41,146 nucleotides of DNA, taken from Erysipelotrichaceae bacterium. Its GTDB lineage: Bacteria > Bacillota_I > Bacilli_A > Erysipelotrichales > Erysipelotrichaceae. Position 1 is the stretch's first letter; every line of letters begins with the position of its first letter. A program made the position numbers and the translations under genes. The notes beneath the pieces were generated by a model. The model did not search any database and had not been told where the DNA came from. It saw only the letters and a list, made by a program, of their open reading frames with translations. Shown piece after piece: positions 25,510-33,022 of this stretch. The stretch covers positions 29,144-70,289 of the forward strand of contig DXZE01000004.1 of assembly GCA_019415435.1 (NCBI GenBank). The letters are read 5' to 3'.

Positions 25510-26286
25510 ATGAAGATATTACTTGCAAATGATGATAGTATTGATGCAGCTGGAATTCATGCATTAATCCATGCATTGAAAGATGATTATGAATTATATG
25601 TATGTGCACCTATACTACAGCGCAGCGGCTATTCCCATAGCGTTACCTATTTTGTGAAAGATAATCGTTGTGAAATCAGACATATAGCAGGCGTAAAGAA
25701 AGCATGGGCTGTAGATGCCACGCCTGCAGATTGTGTTTATTATGGCATCTATGCCATGATGGAAGACAAGCCGGATCTTGTTATATCCGGAATTAACCAT
25801 GGAGAAAATCTTTCTGATGATGTTTTATATTCAGGAACAATTGGTGCAGCTTCTGAAGCATTGATTGCAGGAATACCGGCAATGGCAGTTTCTTTATGTT
25901 CTTATGAATCAGAGGATTTCTCTGCCGCTGCAGAAATAGCCCGTAAACTGATACCGGCATATATGCAGGAAAGTCATGACTATGTACTTAGTGCTAATGT
26001 ACCGTCTCTTCCATATGAAGATATCAAAGGGTATAGAATTTGCACATCAGAGAAGGGCAGAAACTATGCCAAACATGTCAGTATTCAGACAATTGATGAA
26101 GATACATGTATACTGCATACAGATAACACGAGACTCCATATGAAACAAAAAGTACATTCTGGAAGTGACGTTGATGCAGTTGACAGAGGATACGTGGCAT
26201 TGACACCAATTGGTCTTTCCATGGATTACACTGACAGATCAATAGATCTGCATACTCTGATAGAGAATATATCGCACGGATTGTAA
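25510..26286 (+). CDS. surE: 5'/3'-nucleotidase SurE
   Basis: A 258-aa metal-dependent phosphatase acting on nucleoside monophosphates. From ATG 25510 the N-terminus is MKILLANDDSIDAAGI, placing the metal ligands D8-D9 exactly where the family has them, so I prefer this start to GTG 25504. Further SurE blocks are SGYSHSVTYF, AVDATPADCVYYG, and SGINHGENLSDDVLYSGTIGAASEA with metal-binding and active-site residues. AGGTGG lies just upstream. Single gene followed by the permease 44 bp downstream, which may be co-transcribed. Confidence 0.93.
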   Translation: MKILLANDDSIDAAGIHALIHALKDDYELYVCAPILQRSGYSHSVTYFVKDNRCEIRHIAGVKKAWAVDATPADCVYYGIYAMMEDKPDLVISGINHGENLSDDVLYSGTIGAASEALIAGIPAMAVSLCSYESEDFSAAAEIARKLIPAYMQESHDYVLSANVPSLPYEDIKGYRICTSEKGRNYAKHVSIQTIDEDTCILHTDNTRLHMKQKVHSGSDVDAVDRGYVALTPIGLSMDYTDRSIDLHTLIENISHGL

Positions 26287-26330
26287 AGGACATATGTTAT
26301 GATACAGCCTGAAGCAGGGAGAGTTTAATC

Positions 26331-27599
26331 ATGGTATTAGCATTAATTCTATTTGCCGCAATGTATGTGTTTTTGTTGCTGCTGCCAGACCGCCGTCCTA
26401 TTACCGCATTAATAGCGGCAGGCGTATTTGTTATTCTGGGCATATTGCCATTGAATCATGTTTTTTCTGCCATAAACTGGAACGTTATTCTGATGTTGGC
26501 CGGAACAATGGTAGTTGTGGAACTGTTTATAGAGTCACAAATGCCGATGCGTATGTCAGAGATGCTTCTGAAGATTGTCCCAAATATACAGTGGGCAGTT
26601 GTTGTACTTTCATTATTTGCAGGTATCATTTCTGCATTTGTAGACAATGTTGCAACCGTGCTGATGGTTGCGCCAATCGGACTTGCAGTATGCCGTAAGC
26701 TTGGCACAAATCCTGTACCTGTTATTATTTCCATTGCCGTTTCATCCAATCTGCAGGGCGCAGCGACACTGGTAGGAGATACAACTTCTATCTTATTAGG
26801 CGGTTATGCCAATATGAGTTTTAATGATTTCTTTGTCTTCCAGGGAAAACCATCTATATGTCTTTCAGTAGAGACAGGTGCTTTATTAACCATTCCGGTA
26901 TTGCTTTGGTTATTCAGAAAAGAAAAGAAAAGTGTTCATGCGGAAGTAGAAACAGTCGTTCATGATTATGTACCTTCCTTCTTACTGCTTGGCGTCATTG
27001 TGACATTAATAACCGCATCACAGATACCTGATAAGCCGGATATTACCAATGGTCTTATATGCGTTGCTTATGCAGCTGTTGGCTGTGTCTATGGAATGTT
27101 AAGAGAAAAATCAGCGGATGTATTTAAACGGGCAGTTAAATCCATAGATTTCAATACACTTCTTCTTTTAATTGGTTTGTTTGTCGTCATTCAGGGAATT
27201 ACAGAAGCGGGTGTTATTGATGCCATTGCAAATGTATTTGTGAAGATTGGCGGTAATTCATTATTCCTGATGTATTCATTAATTGTATTTGCGTCCGTTT
27301 TGATTTCTGCATTTGTTGATAATATTCCTTATGTTGCAACGATGCTGCCGGTAGTGCAGGGGATCGCTGCAGCGATGGGTGTGGAACCATACGTATTGTA
27401 TTTTGGCTTATTAATCGGTGCTACACTTGGCGGGAATCTGACACCTGTAGGTGCTTCTGCCAATATAGCCGGAATCGGAATTCTGCAGAAAGAAGGCTAT
27501 GAAGTCTCTACCAGAGACTTTATGAGAATCGGTGTTCCTTTCACGGCTGTTGCGGTAATATCCGGTTATATCGTCACCTGGTTAATTTGGGGTATATAA
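26331..27599 (+). CDS. ArsB/NhaD-type ion transporter (IT superfamily permease)
   Basis: A 422-aa inner-membrane permease with about 11-12 helices. Two inverted halves each carry the family motif: ISAFVDNVATVLMVAPI (about residues 101-117) and ISAFVDNIPYVATMLPV (about 325-341). Each is followed by a re-entrant region (SSNLQGAATLVGDTTSILL and GATLGGNLTPVGASANIAG). This duplicated pattern is that of ArsB, NhaD and CitMHS transporters. The ion or organic acid cannot be told from sequence; Na+/H+ exchange or anion export are both possible. GGGAGAG lies 7 nt before the ATG. Confidence 0.85.
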   Translation: MVLALILFAAMYVFLLLLPDRRPITALIAAGVFVILGILPLNHVFSAINWNVILMLAGTMVVVELFIESQMPMRMSEMLLKIVPNIQWAVVVLSLFAGIISAFVDNVATVLMVAPIGLAVCRKLGTNPVPVIISIAVSSNLQGAATLVGDTTSILLGGYANMSFNDFFVFQGKPSICLSVETGALLTIPVLLWLFRKEKKSVHAEVETVVHDYVPSFLLLGVIVTLITASQIPDKPDITNGLICVAYAAVGCVYGMLREKSADVFKRAVKSIDFNTLLLLIGLFVVIQGITEAGVIDAIANVFVKIGGNSLFLMYSLIVFASVLISAFVDNIPYVATMLPVVQGIAAAMGVEPYVLYFGLLIGATLGGNLTPVGASANIAGIGILQKEGYEVSTRDFMRIGVPFTAVAVISGYIVTWLIWGI

Positions 27600-27610
27600 A
27601 TTAATAATTA

Positions 27611-27619
27611 TGATATAAT
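27611..27619 (+). promoter_or_regulatory. Extended -10 promoter upstream of tRNA cluster
   Basis: TGATATAAT, an extended -10 (TGn-TATAAT) right after the permease gene. It predicts a transcript from about 27626, separate from the tRNA promoter at 27715-27743. Confidence 0.55.
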
Positions 27620-27625
27620 GTGTTG

Positions 27626-27714
27626 GTCGCAAAGCGGACGAAACCTTGAGAGAGTATTGCAATCGTGTATATAACGATTTATGCACGAACCAGCTGAAAG
27701 AAGAAAAAAAGCTG
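27626..27714 (+). other. Structured transcribed spacer of unknown role (possible small RNA)
   Basis: Between an extended -10 promoter and the tRNA promoter. The segment can fold as a multi-branch: ATTGCAA (27656-27662) with TTGCAAT (27715-27721) enclosing AATCGT/ACGATT (27661-27666 with 27674-27679) and CAGCT/AGCTG (27691-27695 with 27710-27714). A 43-codon frame from TTG 27646 to TAG 27777 (starts LREYCNRVYNDLC) also runs through it, but it has no real SD and enters tRNA-Arg. I cannot assign a function. Confidence 0.3.
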
Positions 27715-27743
27715 TTGCAATCTGAAATGTTTCTTGCTATTAT
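27715..27743 (+). promoter_or_regulatory. Promoter of the seven-tRNA cluster
   Basis: TTGCAA (27715-27720), 17-nt spacer ending in TGC, TATTAT (27738-27743), i.e. with extended -10. The predicted start is about 18 nt before tRNA-Arg. Confidence 0.75.
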
Positions 27744-27767
27744 AGTTGAGCACTGTTTACAGCGCAT

Positions 27768-27844
27768 GCGCCGGTAGCTCAACTGGATAGAGCATTTGAC
27801 TACGAATCAAAAGGTTACGAGTTCGACTCTTGCCCGGCGCACCA
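27768..27844 (+). tRNA. tRNA-Arg (ACG)
   Basis: Acceptor GCGCCGG pairs with CCGGCGC; anticodon loop CTACGAA gives ACG (A34 presumably deaminated to inosine). CCA encoded. Confidence 0.95.
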
Positions 27845-27847
27845 TAT

Positions 27848-27924
27848 CGGGATGTAGCACAGCTTGGTAGTGCACTTGATTTGGGATCAAGGGGTCACAG
27901 GTTCGAATCCTGCCATCCCGACCA
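27848..27924 (+). tRNA. tRNA-Pro (TGG)
   Basis: Acceptor CGGGATG pairs with CATCCCG; anticodon loop TTTGGGA gives TGG. CCA encoded. Confidence 0.95.
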
Positions 27925-27931
27925 TGGATGT

Positions 27932-28008
27932 GGCGAGGTAGCTCAGTTGGCTAGAGCAATCGGTTCATACCCGGAAGATCGTGAGTTCGAGTCTCACCCT
28001 CGCTACCA
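27932..28008 (+). tRNA. tRNA-Met (CAT), elongator
   Basis: Acceptor GGCGAGG pairs with CCTCGCT (G-U first pair); anticodon loop TTCATAC. It lacks the initiator hallmarks (no C1-A72 mismatch, no three consecutive G-C pairs), so it is the elongator. CCA encoded. Confidence 0.88.
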
Positions 28009-28051
28009 TTTAGTTTTATCAGAATAAGTAAAGCGGATTTCCGCCAGCTTC

Positions 28052-28125
28052 GGACCCTTAGCTCAGTTGGTCAGAGCCGTCGGCCCATAACCGACTGGTC
28101 GAAGGTTCGAGTCCTTCAGGGTCCA
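28052..28125 (+). tRNA. tRNA-Ile2 (CAT, lysidine type)
   Basis: Acceptor GGACCCT pairs with AGGGTCC; anticodon loop CCCATAA. The body closely follows the known Bacillota tRNA-Ile2 in which C34 is modified to lysidine by TilS to read AUA. An elongator Met identity cannot be fully excluded. CCA not encoded. Confidence 0.8.
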
Positions 28126-28129
28126 CTTT

Positions 28130-28220
28130 GGAGGAGTACCCAAGTGGTTGAAGGGTCCGGTCTTGAAAACCGGTAGGTCGGGCAACCGGCGCCTGGGTTC
28201 GAATCCCAGCTCCTCCGCCA
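28130..28220 (+). tRNA. tRNA-Ser (TGA)
   Basis: A class II tRNA of 91 nt with long variable arm. Acceptor GGAGGAG pairs with CTCCTCC, discriminator G; anticodon loop CTTGAAA gives TGA. CCA encoded. Confidence 0.95.
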
Positions 28221-28256
28221 TTATTCTGTAAGCTGTAAATTCTGCATTATGATTAT

Positions 28257-28333
<77 letters not shown>

Positions 28334-28335
28334 TT

Positions 28336-28411
28336 GGTCCTGTAGCTCAGTCGGTAGAGCAAAGGACTGAAAATCCTTGTGTCGGCGGTTCAATTCCGCC
28401 TGGGACCACCA
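28336..28411 (+). tRNA. tRNA-Phe (GAA)
   Basis: Acceptor GGTCCTG pairs with TGGGACC; anticodon loop CTGAAAA gives GAA. CCA encoded. Last tRNA of the cluster. Its charging enzyme PheST is encoded at the other end of the window. Confidence 0.95.
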
Positions 28412-28418
28412 TTGGTAA

Positions 28419-28450
28419 GAAAACTGACTCTAATGAGTCAGTTTTTCTTT
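28419..28450 (+). terminator. tRNA cluster terminator
   Basis: AAAACTGACTC (28420-28430), loop TAAT, GAGTCAGTTTT (28435-28445), T-rich tail. Confidence 0.92.
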
Positions 28451-28459
28451 GTATTTGAA

Positions 28460-28468
28460 TGCTATAAT
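28460..28468 (+). promoter_or_regulatory. Extended -10 promoter of the PfkB-fold gene, leaderless
   Basis: TGCTATAAT is followed by 7 nt and ATG 28476, with no room for a Shine-Dalgarno. Transcription should start at or next to the A of the ATG. Confidence 0.6.
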
Positions 28469-28475
28469 AGCATCT

Positions 28476-29372
28476 ATGGATAAAACATTAATTATTGGTT
28501 CTGTACATACAGATATTATTGCGGAAGTAAAAGAACTTCCTAAGGGAAATGAAGATTTCAAGGTAAACAATACCTATGAAACTGTTGGTGGAAGTGGCTT
28601 TGTCTCTGCGGAAATATTTCATTTATTCGGCTTTCCTTATGAGCTTCTTGCACCGGTAGGAACGGGTGTATATGGTGATAAGGTTCAGGCATCTATGAAA
28701 GAAAAGGGTATTCCGGTAGAGTGCTACACACCTGAAACAGATGGCTGCACCTATCATCTCAAAGATGAAGAGGGTAATGAATCTGTTATCTTTGTACCTG
28801 GTGCAGAATATAGTTTTGATCATTCCTATACAGAAGACCTGTATCCGGATGAAATCGATAATCTGATTGTATCCGGAGATTTACTGGCAGGGGATGGTGC
28901 TTCTGATCTTCTGGAAACGATAGATGATTTAGGTAAAACGGTTTATTATATTCTGGGTGAAAGAATTGAAGATATTCCTGAAGAAGCCCATGATGCACTT
29001 TTTAAAATGCATCCGGTGTTATATCTGAATGAAGAAGAAGCATGGTATCTTTCCCATGAAAAGGAAAAAGATCTGCAGAAAACATCAGCGCTACTGTATC
29101 AGTTAACTAATAGCCCAGTAGTGATTGTTAAAGATGGGGAAGGCACTTATTACTACGAAAAGGATCAGAGTTTCCTTGTGCCGGAAAGAAAGAAGATTAA
29201 CACATTATTCCATTGTGGTGCTTTTGTATGTGCACGCAATGCTGGTGCTTCTGTAAGAGATGCACTCGTTCTGGCAAATGCATTTGCGACGGCAAATCAT
29301 GGCGCATTACCAGATGAATGGGATATGCGTGATATCAAGCAGAAGCTGATTGATATCATTACAAAGAAGTAA
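28476..29372 (+). CDS. PfkB/ribokinase-fold protein with degenerate active site
   Basis: A 298-aa protein with the ribokinase fold: MDKTLIIGSVHTDIIAEV (strand 1 with substrate-binding Asp), NTYETVGGSGFVSAEIFHLFG (Gly-Gly hinge, but the usual Asn of GGxxxN is missing), LAPVGTGVYGD, and VVIVKDGEGTYYY before the ATP site. The diagnostic second signature DTxGAGDxF is replaced by N242-T-L-F-H-C-G248-A-F: the anion-hole glycines and the catalytic Asp are gone. It is therefore unlikely to be an ordinary sugar or nucleoside kinase and may be a pseudokinase with a regulatory or binding role. ATG 28476 is set by the promoter 7 nt upstream. It is 4 bp from the P-type ATPase gene. Confidence 0.8.
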   Translation: MDKTLIIGSVHTDIIAEVKELPKGNEDFKVNNTYETVGGSGFVSAEIFHLFGFPYELLAPVGTGVYGDKVQASMKEKGIPVECYTPETDGCTYHLKDEEGNESVIFVPGAEYSFDHSYTEDLYPDEIDNLIVSGDLLAGDGASDLLETIDDLGKTVYYILGERIEDIPEEAHDALFKMHPVLYLNEEEAWYLSHEKEKDLQKTSALLYQLTNSPVVIVKDGEGTYYYEKDQSFLVPERKKINTLFHCGAFVCARNAGASVRDALVLANAFATANHGALPDEWDMRDIKQKLIDIITKK

Positions 29373-29376
29373 GTCT

Positions 29377-31713
29377 ATGTATAAAGGATTGAGTTCTGAA
29401 GAAGTAAAAAAGAGAGAGGATGAAGGGCTGGTTAATGGATCTGAAAAACGTCTGACCCGCTCTGTTAAGGAAATCGTACGTTCCAATATTGTTACGTATT
29501 TTAATATTGTTAATATTATTCTTTTTATCCTGGTTATGATTACCGGCCGTTTTTCAAATGGCCTTTTTATCGTAACAATCATATTTAATGCGATTATAGG
29601 CATTGTACAGGAAATCAAATCCAAACAGCTGCTGGATAAAATGTCAATCATGGTCGCTACCAGTGTTGATGTGCTGCGTGATGACGAGTGGCAGGAAATA
29701 CCAATAGAGAAAATTGTACAGGATGACTGCATGCGTATCGAAGCAGGCAGTCAGATCCCTGCCGATGCAGTTGTTGAAGAAGGGTATCTCGAAGTCAATG
29801 AATCCATGCTGACGGGGGAATCGGATACAGTTATTAAAAAGACAGGGGATCCGATCTACGCTGGAACAATCGTTACAGCTGGTGGTGCTGTAACTAAAGT
29901 AGTCAAGGTAGGAAAACATTGTGCAGCTTCCAAAATTATGGAGGATGCCCAGAAAGAAAAACACGCCAGAAGTGTCCTGCATGATGAATTGAACCGCATG
30001 ATCCGTATCATCTCAATTATCATCATTCCAGCAGGCATAATTCTGTTTATTACACATTATTACTTTATAGGGATGAGCTGGCAGGATGCGATTTTAAAAA
30101 CGGTAGCTGCTGTAGTCGGTATGATTCCGGAAGGCTTAGTTGTATTAACTTCTATTGCCTTAGCAGTATCTACAATCCGTCTTTCCTTAAATCATGTTCT
30201 TGTCCAGGATCTTTTCTCAATTGAATCTCTGGCAAGAGTAGATACGATCTGCCTGGATAAAACAGGCACTCTGACAAAAGGAAGCATGGAAGTAACAGAC
30301 GTAAAGCCATTGATGGGATATTCCTTATCTGATATTAAAGATATTATGGGCTCTTATCTGCAGGGTGAAGAGAAACCGAATGCGACTTCACAAGCCTTGA
30401 TAGATTACTTTTCCGTAAACAATCTGCATGAAAAAACAGATGTCCTTCCTTTCTCCAGTGATCGTAAATATGCTGGTGCTTCTTTATCTGAAAAAGGTTC
30501 ATTCTATATGGGTGCTTCTGCATTTCTGTTTCCATATGGTTCACCAGCCGTAAATCATTATCTGGATGCTTATACAGAGTCAGGAGAACGGGTTATCGTT
30601 CTTGCTCATTCTGATGAAACAAGCATGCGTGAAAACGGGCTTCCGGATGACCTGGAGCCTGTAGCAATATTTGCGTTGCGTGATATTCTGCGTGAAAACG
30701 TAGAAGACATCATGACTTACTTTACAAAACAGGATGTCAATATCAGAGTTATTTCCGGTGATGATCCAGTGACTGTCTCATCACTTGCAAAACAGGCTGG
30801 TATCCCTGATGCTGGGTCCTATGTCGATATGTCCAAAACAAATGATGACTATGATACATTGATACAGAAATATCAGGTATTTGGAAGAGTTCTTCCACAA
30901 CAGAAGAAAGAACTTGTTAAAGCACTAAAAAAAGCTGGTCATACCGTTGCCATGACAGGGGATGGTGTCAATGATGTACCGGCATTAAAAGCAGCTGATG
31001 TATCTGTAGCGATGGCTGCTGGCAGCTCTGCCGCAAAAGACAGCGCTAATATAGTTCTATTAACAAATGATTTCGGTCAGATGCCTGATATTGTGCAGGA
31101 GGGACGAAGAGTTATAAACAACATTACAAGAGCATCTTCCATGTATCTTGTAAAAACGATATTCTCTATTCTCTTATCTCTGTATGTCATTATTCTGAGA
31201 CAAGGATATCCTTTCCTGCCGATTCATCTGTCTCTTATTTCTGCCTTTGGAGTAGGTTTCCCTACATTCTTATTACAGCTGGAACCTTCCTTTGAAAGGG
31301 TGACAGGTCATTTCTTCAGAAAAGCATTCCGGAATGCACTTCCTAGTGCAATTGCTGTATTTGCGACAGCGATGGTCTGCATATTGATCCGGTGGCTGTT
31401 TAAACTGCCTGATGAAAGATTTTACGGGATATTTGTAATGTTAACCGCTTACATTTATCTTTATACACTATACGGGGTATATTCCCCACCAACAAAGCTC
31501 CGTTATAGTGTTATTATAGGCATGGCAGTAATAATGTTCATTATACTGATATGGTTTGGAAACTATGTTTCTGTACAATATCAGTGGATGGATCTTCTGG
31601 TTATTATACCAGCATGTGTAATTCTTCCATTTATGATATCTTATCTTGCCAAACTGCTGGATAAGATGGCATCATTTATTGTCAGGCACAGGAGAAAAAA
31701 TGCCAAAAGTTAA
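29377..31713 (+). CDS. Cation-transporting P-type ATPase (CtpE-like)
   Basis: A 778-aa ion pump. Actuator motif TGES is at T146-S149, the phosphorylation site DKTGTLTK at D294, and the hinge GDGVND with D529, all intact. The M4 ion-site segment reads GMIPEGLVVLTS, which is the PEGL type of the CtpE group (calcium uptake in mycobacteria), distinct from heavy-metal CPx and from KdpB pumps. Six C-terminal helices follow. There is no N-terminal metal-binding domain. Ca2+ or another divalent cation is the best guess. The start is ATG 29377, 4 bp after the PfkB-fold gene, with a weak SD; translation may be coupled. It overlaps the HAD-SAK gene by 14 bp. Confidence 0.88.
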   Translation: MYKGLSSEEVKKREDEGLVNGSEKRLTRSVKEIVRSNIVTYFNIVNIILFILVMITGRFSNGLFIVTIIFNAIIGIVQEIKSKQLLDKMSIMVATSVDVLRDDEWQEIPIEKIVQDDCMRIEAGSQIPADAVVEEGYLEVNESMLTGESDTVIKKTGDPIYAGTIVTAGGAVTKVVKVGKHCAASKIMEDAQKEKHARSVLHDELNRMIRIISIIIIPAGIILFITHYYFIGMSWQDAILKTVAAVVGMIPEGLVVLTSIALAVSTIRLSLNHVLVQDLFSIESLARVDTICLDKTGTLTKGSMEVTDVKPLMGYSLSDIKDIMGSYLQGEEKPNATSQALIDYFSVNNLHEKTDVLPFSSDRKYAGASLSEKGSFYMGASAFLFPYGSPAVNHYLDAYTESGERVIVLAHSDETSMRENGLPDDLEPVAIFALRDILRENVEDIMTYFTKQDVNIRVISGDDPVTVSSLAKQAGIPDAGSYVDMSKTNDDYDTLIQKYQVFGRVLPQQKKELVKALKKAGHTVAMTGDGVNDVPALKAADVSVAMAAGSSAAKDSANIVLLTNDFGQMPDIVQEGRRVINNITRASSMYLVKTIFSILLSLYVIILRQGYPFLPIHLSLISAFGVGFPTFLLQLEPSFERVTGHFFRKAFRNALPSAIAVFATAMVCILIRWLFKLPDERFYGIFVMLTAYIYLYTLYGVYSPPTKLRYSVIIGMAVIMFIILIWFGNYVSVQYQWMDLLVIIPACVILPFMISYLAKLLDKMASFIVRHRRKNAKS

Positions 31714-32254
31714 AGTAAGTCAGAAAACACTGGATTATGTAAATGACATGATTCTTGAAAACAGAAAAAAAGGAGTTCAGAAATTCTGTCTGTTTCTGGA
31801 TTTTGATGGTGTTATTAATGTCTTCCTGGATCCGGATGATCCGGCTACTGAAGATCGTTTAAAGAAGATGGCTGCCAGGTTTGACTTTGCGGACAGAAAA
31901 TGTGTTGCCCGTCTGAATCAGCTTCTTCATGATTATCCGATCGATGCCGTCATTTCATCTTCCTGGCGTTATGAAGGATTACAGCCATGTATTGATTACC
32001 TCAAAAATGCAGGGTTGAAAGAAACAGATAAGGTAGTAGGAGCCACAGAAATTGATCTGAACAAGACAAGACAGGAAGTGATCTGTGATTATCTGTTAAA
32101 GCATCCGTATTATTCGGGATTTCTTGTCTTTGATGACATACCTATGCCGGAGTTTCCTGATGAGTGGGTAGAGACATATCCATTCCAGGGTTATGATTCA
32201 GAAAGAGATGTTTACGCAAGAAATCTGCTTCAAAAAGCTATGGACAAAATCTGA
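31700..32254 (+). CDS. HAD-superfamily protein (Swiss-army-knife RNA repair-like HAD)
   Basis: A 184-aa protein. HAD motif I is FLDFDGVINV with D34 and D36. SSSWRYEGL supplies the motif II Ser, and FLVFDDIPMPEF gives the acidic motif IV. The LDFDGVL...SSSWR pattern is that of the HAD_SAK family, named for HAD domains in RNA repair proteins, also found as stand-alone proteins of unknown role. ATG 31700 has AGGAGA upstream and lies inside the P-type ATPase gene (14-bp overlap), so the gene is part of that transcript. The promoter of the next tRNA lies within its last codons. Confidence 0.78.
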   Translation: MPKVKVSQKTLDYVNDMILENRKKGVQKFCLFLDFDGVINVFLDPDDPATEDRLKKMAARFDFADRKCVARLNQLLHDYPIDAVISSSWRYEGLQPCIDYLKNAGLKETDKVVGATEIDLNKTRQEVICDYLLKHPYYSGFLVFDDIPMPEFPDEWVETYPFQGYDSERDVYARNLLQKAMDKI

Positions 32255-32268
32255 TATCGCTGTATAAT
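32241..32268 (+). promoter_or_regulatory. Promoter of tRNA-Leu(CAG)
   Basis: TGGACA (32241-32246), 16-nt spacer, TATAAT (32263-32268). The -35 lies inside the 3' end of the HAD gene. Confidence 0.75.
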
Positions 32269-32280
32269 AGTTATTGCGAT

Positions 32281-32362
32281 GCGGGTATGGCGGAATTGGC
32301 AGACGCGCTAGTTTCAGGTACTAGTGGGGCGACCCGTGCTGGTTCAAATCCAGTTACCCGCA
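32281..32362 (+). tRNA. tRNA-Leu (CAG)
   Basis: A class II tRNA. Acceptor GCGGGTA pairs with TACCCGC; anticodon loop TTCAGGT gives CAG. CCA not encoded. Confidence 0.95.
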
Positions 32363-32370
32363 CTTAAGAT

Positions 32371-32400
32371 AAAGGGACTTGTAAAAAGTCTCTTTTTTGT
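32371..32400 (+). terminator. Terminator of tRNA-Leu(CAG)
   Basis: AAAGGGACTT (32371-32380), loop GTAAA, AAGTCTCTTT (32386-32395, one G-U pair), then T-run. Confidence 0.9.
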
Positions 32401-32437
32401 TTATATGTTCTGTAATAATAAAATATGGAGAAACTAT

Positions 32438-33022
32438 ATGAGTGAAACAGATAAGATGCTTGTTGGCGAATGGTACGATGCCAACTATGATCCCCAGCTT
32501 GTTCAAAGCAGAAGAGAAGCAGCGGATAATTGCTTTGATTATGATCATACAAGACCATCAGATGTCTCTAAAAGAGAAGAAATCTTAAAGAAGATTCTGC
32601 ACACATGTCAATTGTCAGAAGGTTTGGAAGTATTGTCACCTTTCCTGTGTGACTATGGATATAACATTCATTTAGGCAATCATGTGTTTGTAGGACATGA
32701 CTGTTATTTCATGGATGGAGCAAAGATTACTGTAGGAGATAATGTATTTATCGGACCATCCTGTGGTTTCTATACGGCAGTTCATCCGATGAACTATGCG
32801 GACAGGAATAAAGGACTGGAAAAGGCCTTGCCTGTAACGATAGGAGATAACTGCTGGTTAGGGGCGGGTGTCCGTATTCTTCCGGGCGTTCATATTGGAA
32901 ACGGCTGTGTGATTGCGGCTGGTTCTGTAGTCACAAAAGATATTGAAGATAACAGTCTTGCGGCTGGAGTCCCGGCAGTAGTCAAGAAGAAAATAGATCA
33001 GAATGAGCGGGTACAGAAATGA
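32438..33022 (+). CDS. Sugar O-acetyltransferase (maltose/galactoside acetyltransferase-like)
   Basis: A 194-aa cytoplasmic enzyme that moves acetyl from acetyl-CoA to a sugar hydroxyl. The N-terminal Mac domain (KMLVGEWYDANYDPQLVQSRREA) is followed by a left-handed beta helix of hexapeptide repeats. The active-site segment is FYTAVHPMNYADRNKG, with the catalytic His at about residue 114. The late loop WLGAGVRILPGVHIGNGCVIAAGSVVTKDI is also typical of Maa/LacA. GGAGAA precedes ATG 32438; the apparent longer frame runs back into the tRNA-Leu gene and is rejected. The stop overlaps the rarA start by ATGA. Confidence 0.92.
   Translation: MSETDKMLVGEWYDANYDPQLVQSRREAADNCFDYDHTRPSDVSKREEILKKILHTCQLSEGLEVLSPFLCDYGYNIHLGNHVFVGHDCYFMDGAKITVGDNVFIGPSCGFYTAVHPMNYADRNKGLEKALPVTIGDNCWLGAGVRILPGVHIGNGCVIAAGSVVTKDIEDNSLAAGVPAVVKKKIDQNERVQK

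Noticed and set aside
27626..27767. T-box leader before the tRNA cluster
   Set aside because: There is no antiterminator bulge TGGNACCGCG, no AG-bulge core and no aminoacyl-tRNA synthetase or amino-acid gene downstream.
28449..28475. TTG start of the PfkB-fold gene
   Set aside because: It lies upstream of the -10 box, so it would not be on the transcript from this promoter.
32324..32437. N-terminal extension of the acetyltransferase
   Set aside because: The frame begins inside tRNA-Leu(CAG) and crosses its terminator; the real start is ATG 32438 with GGAGAA.
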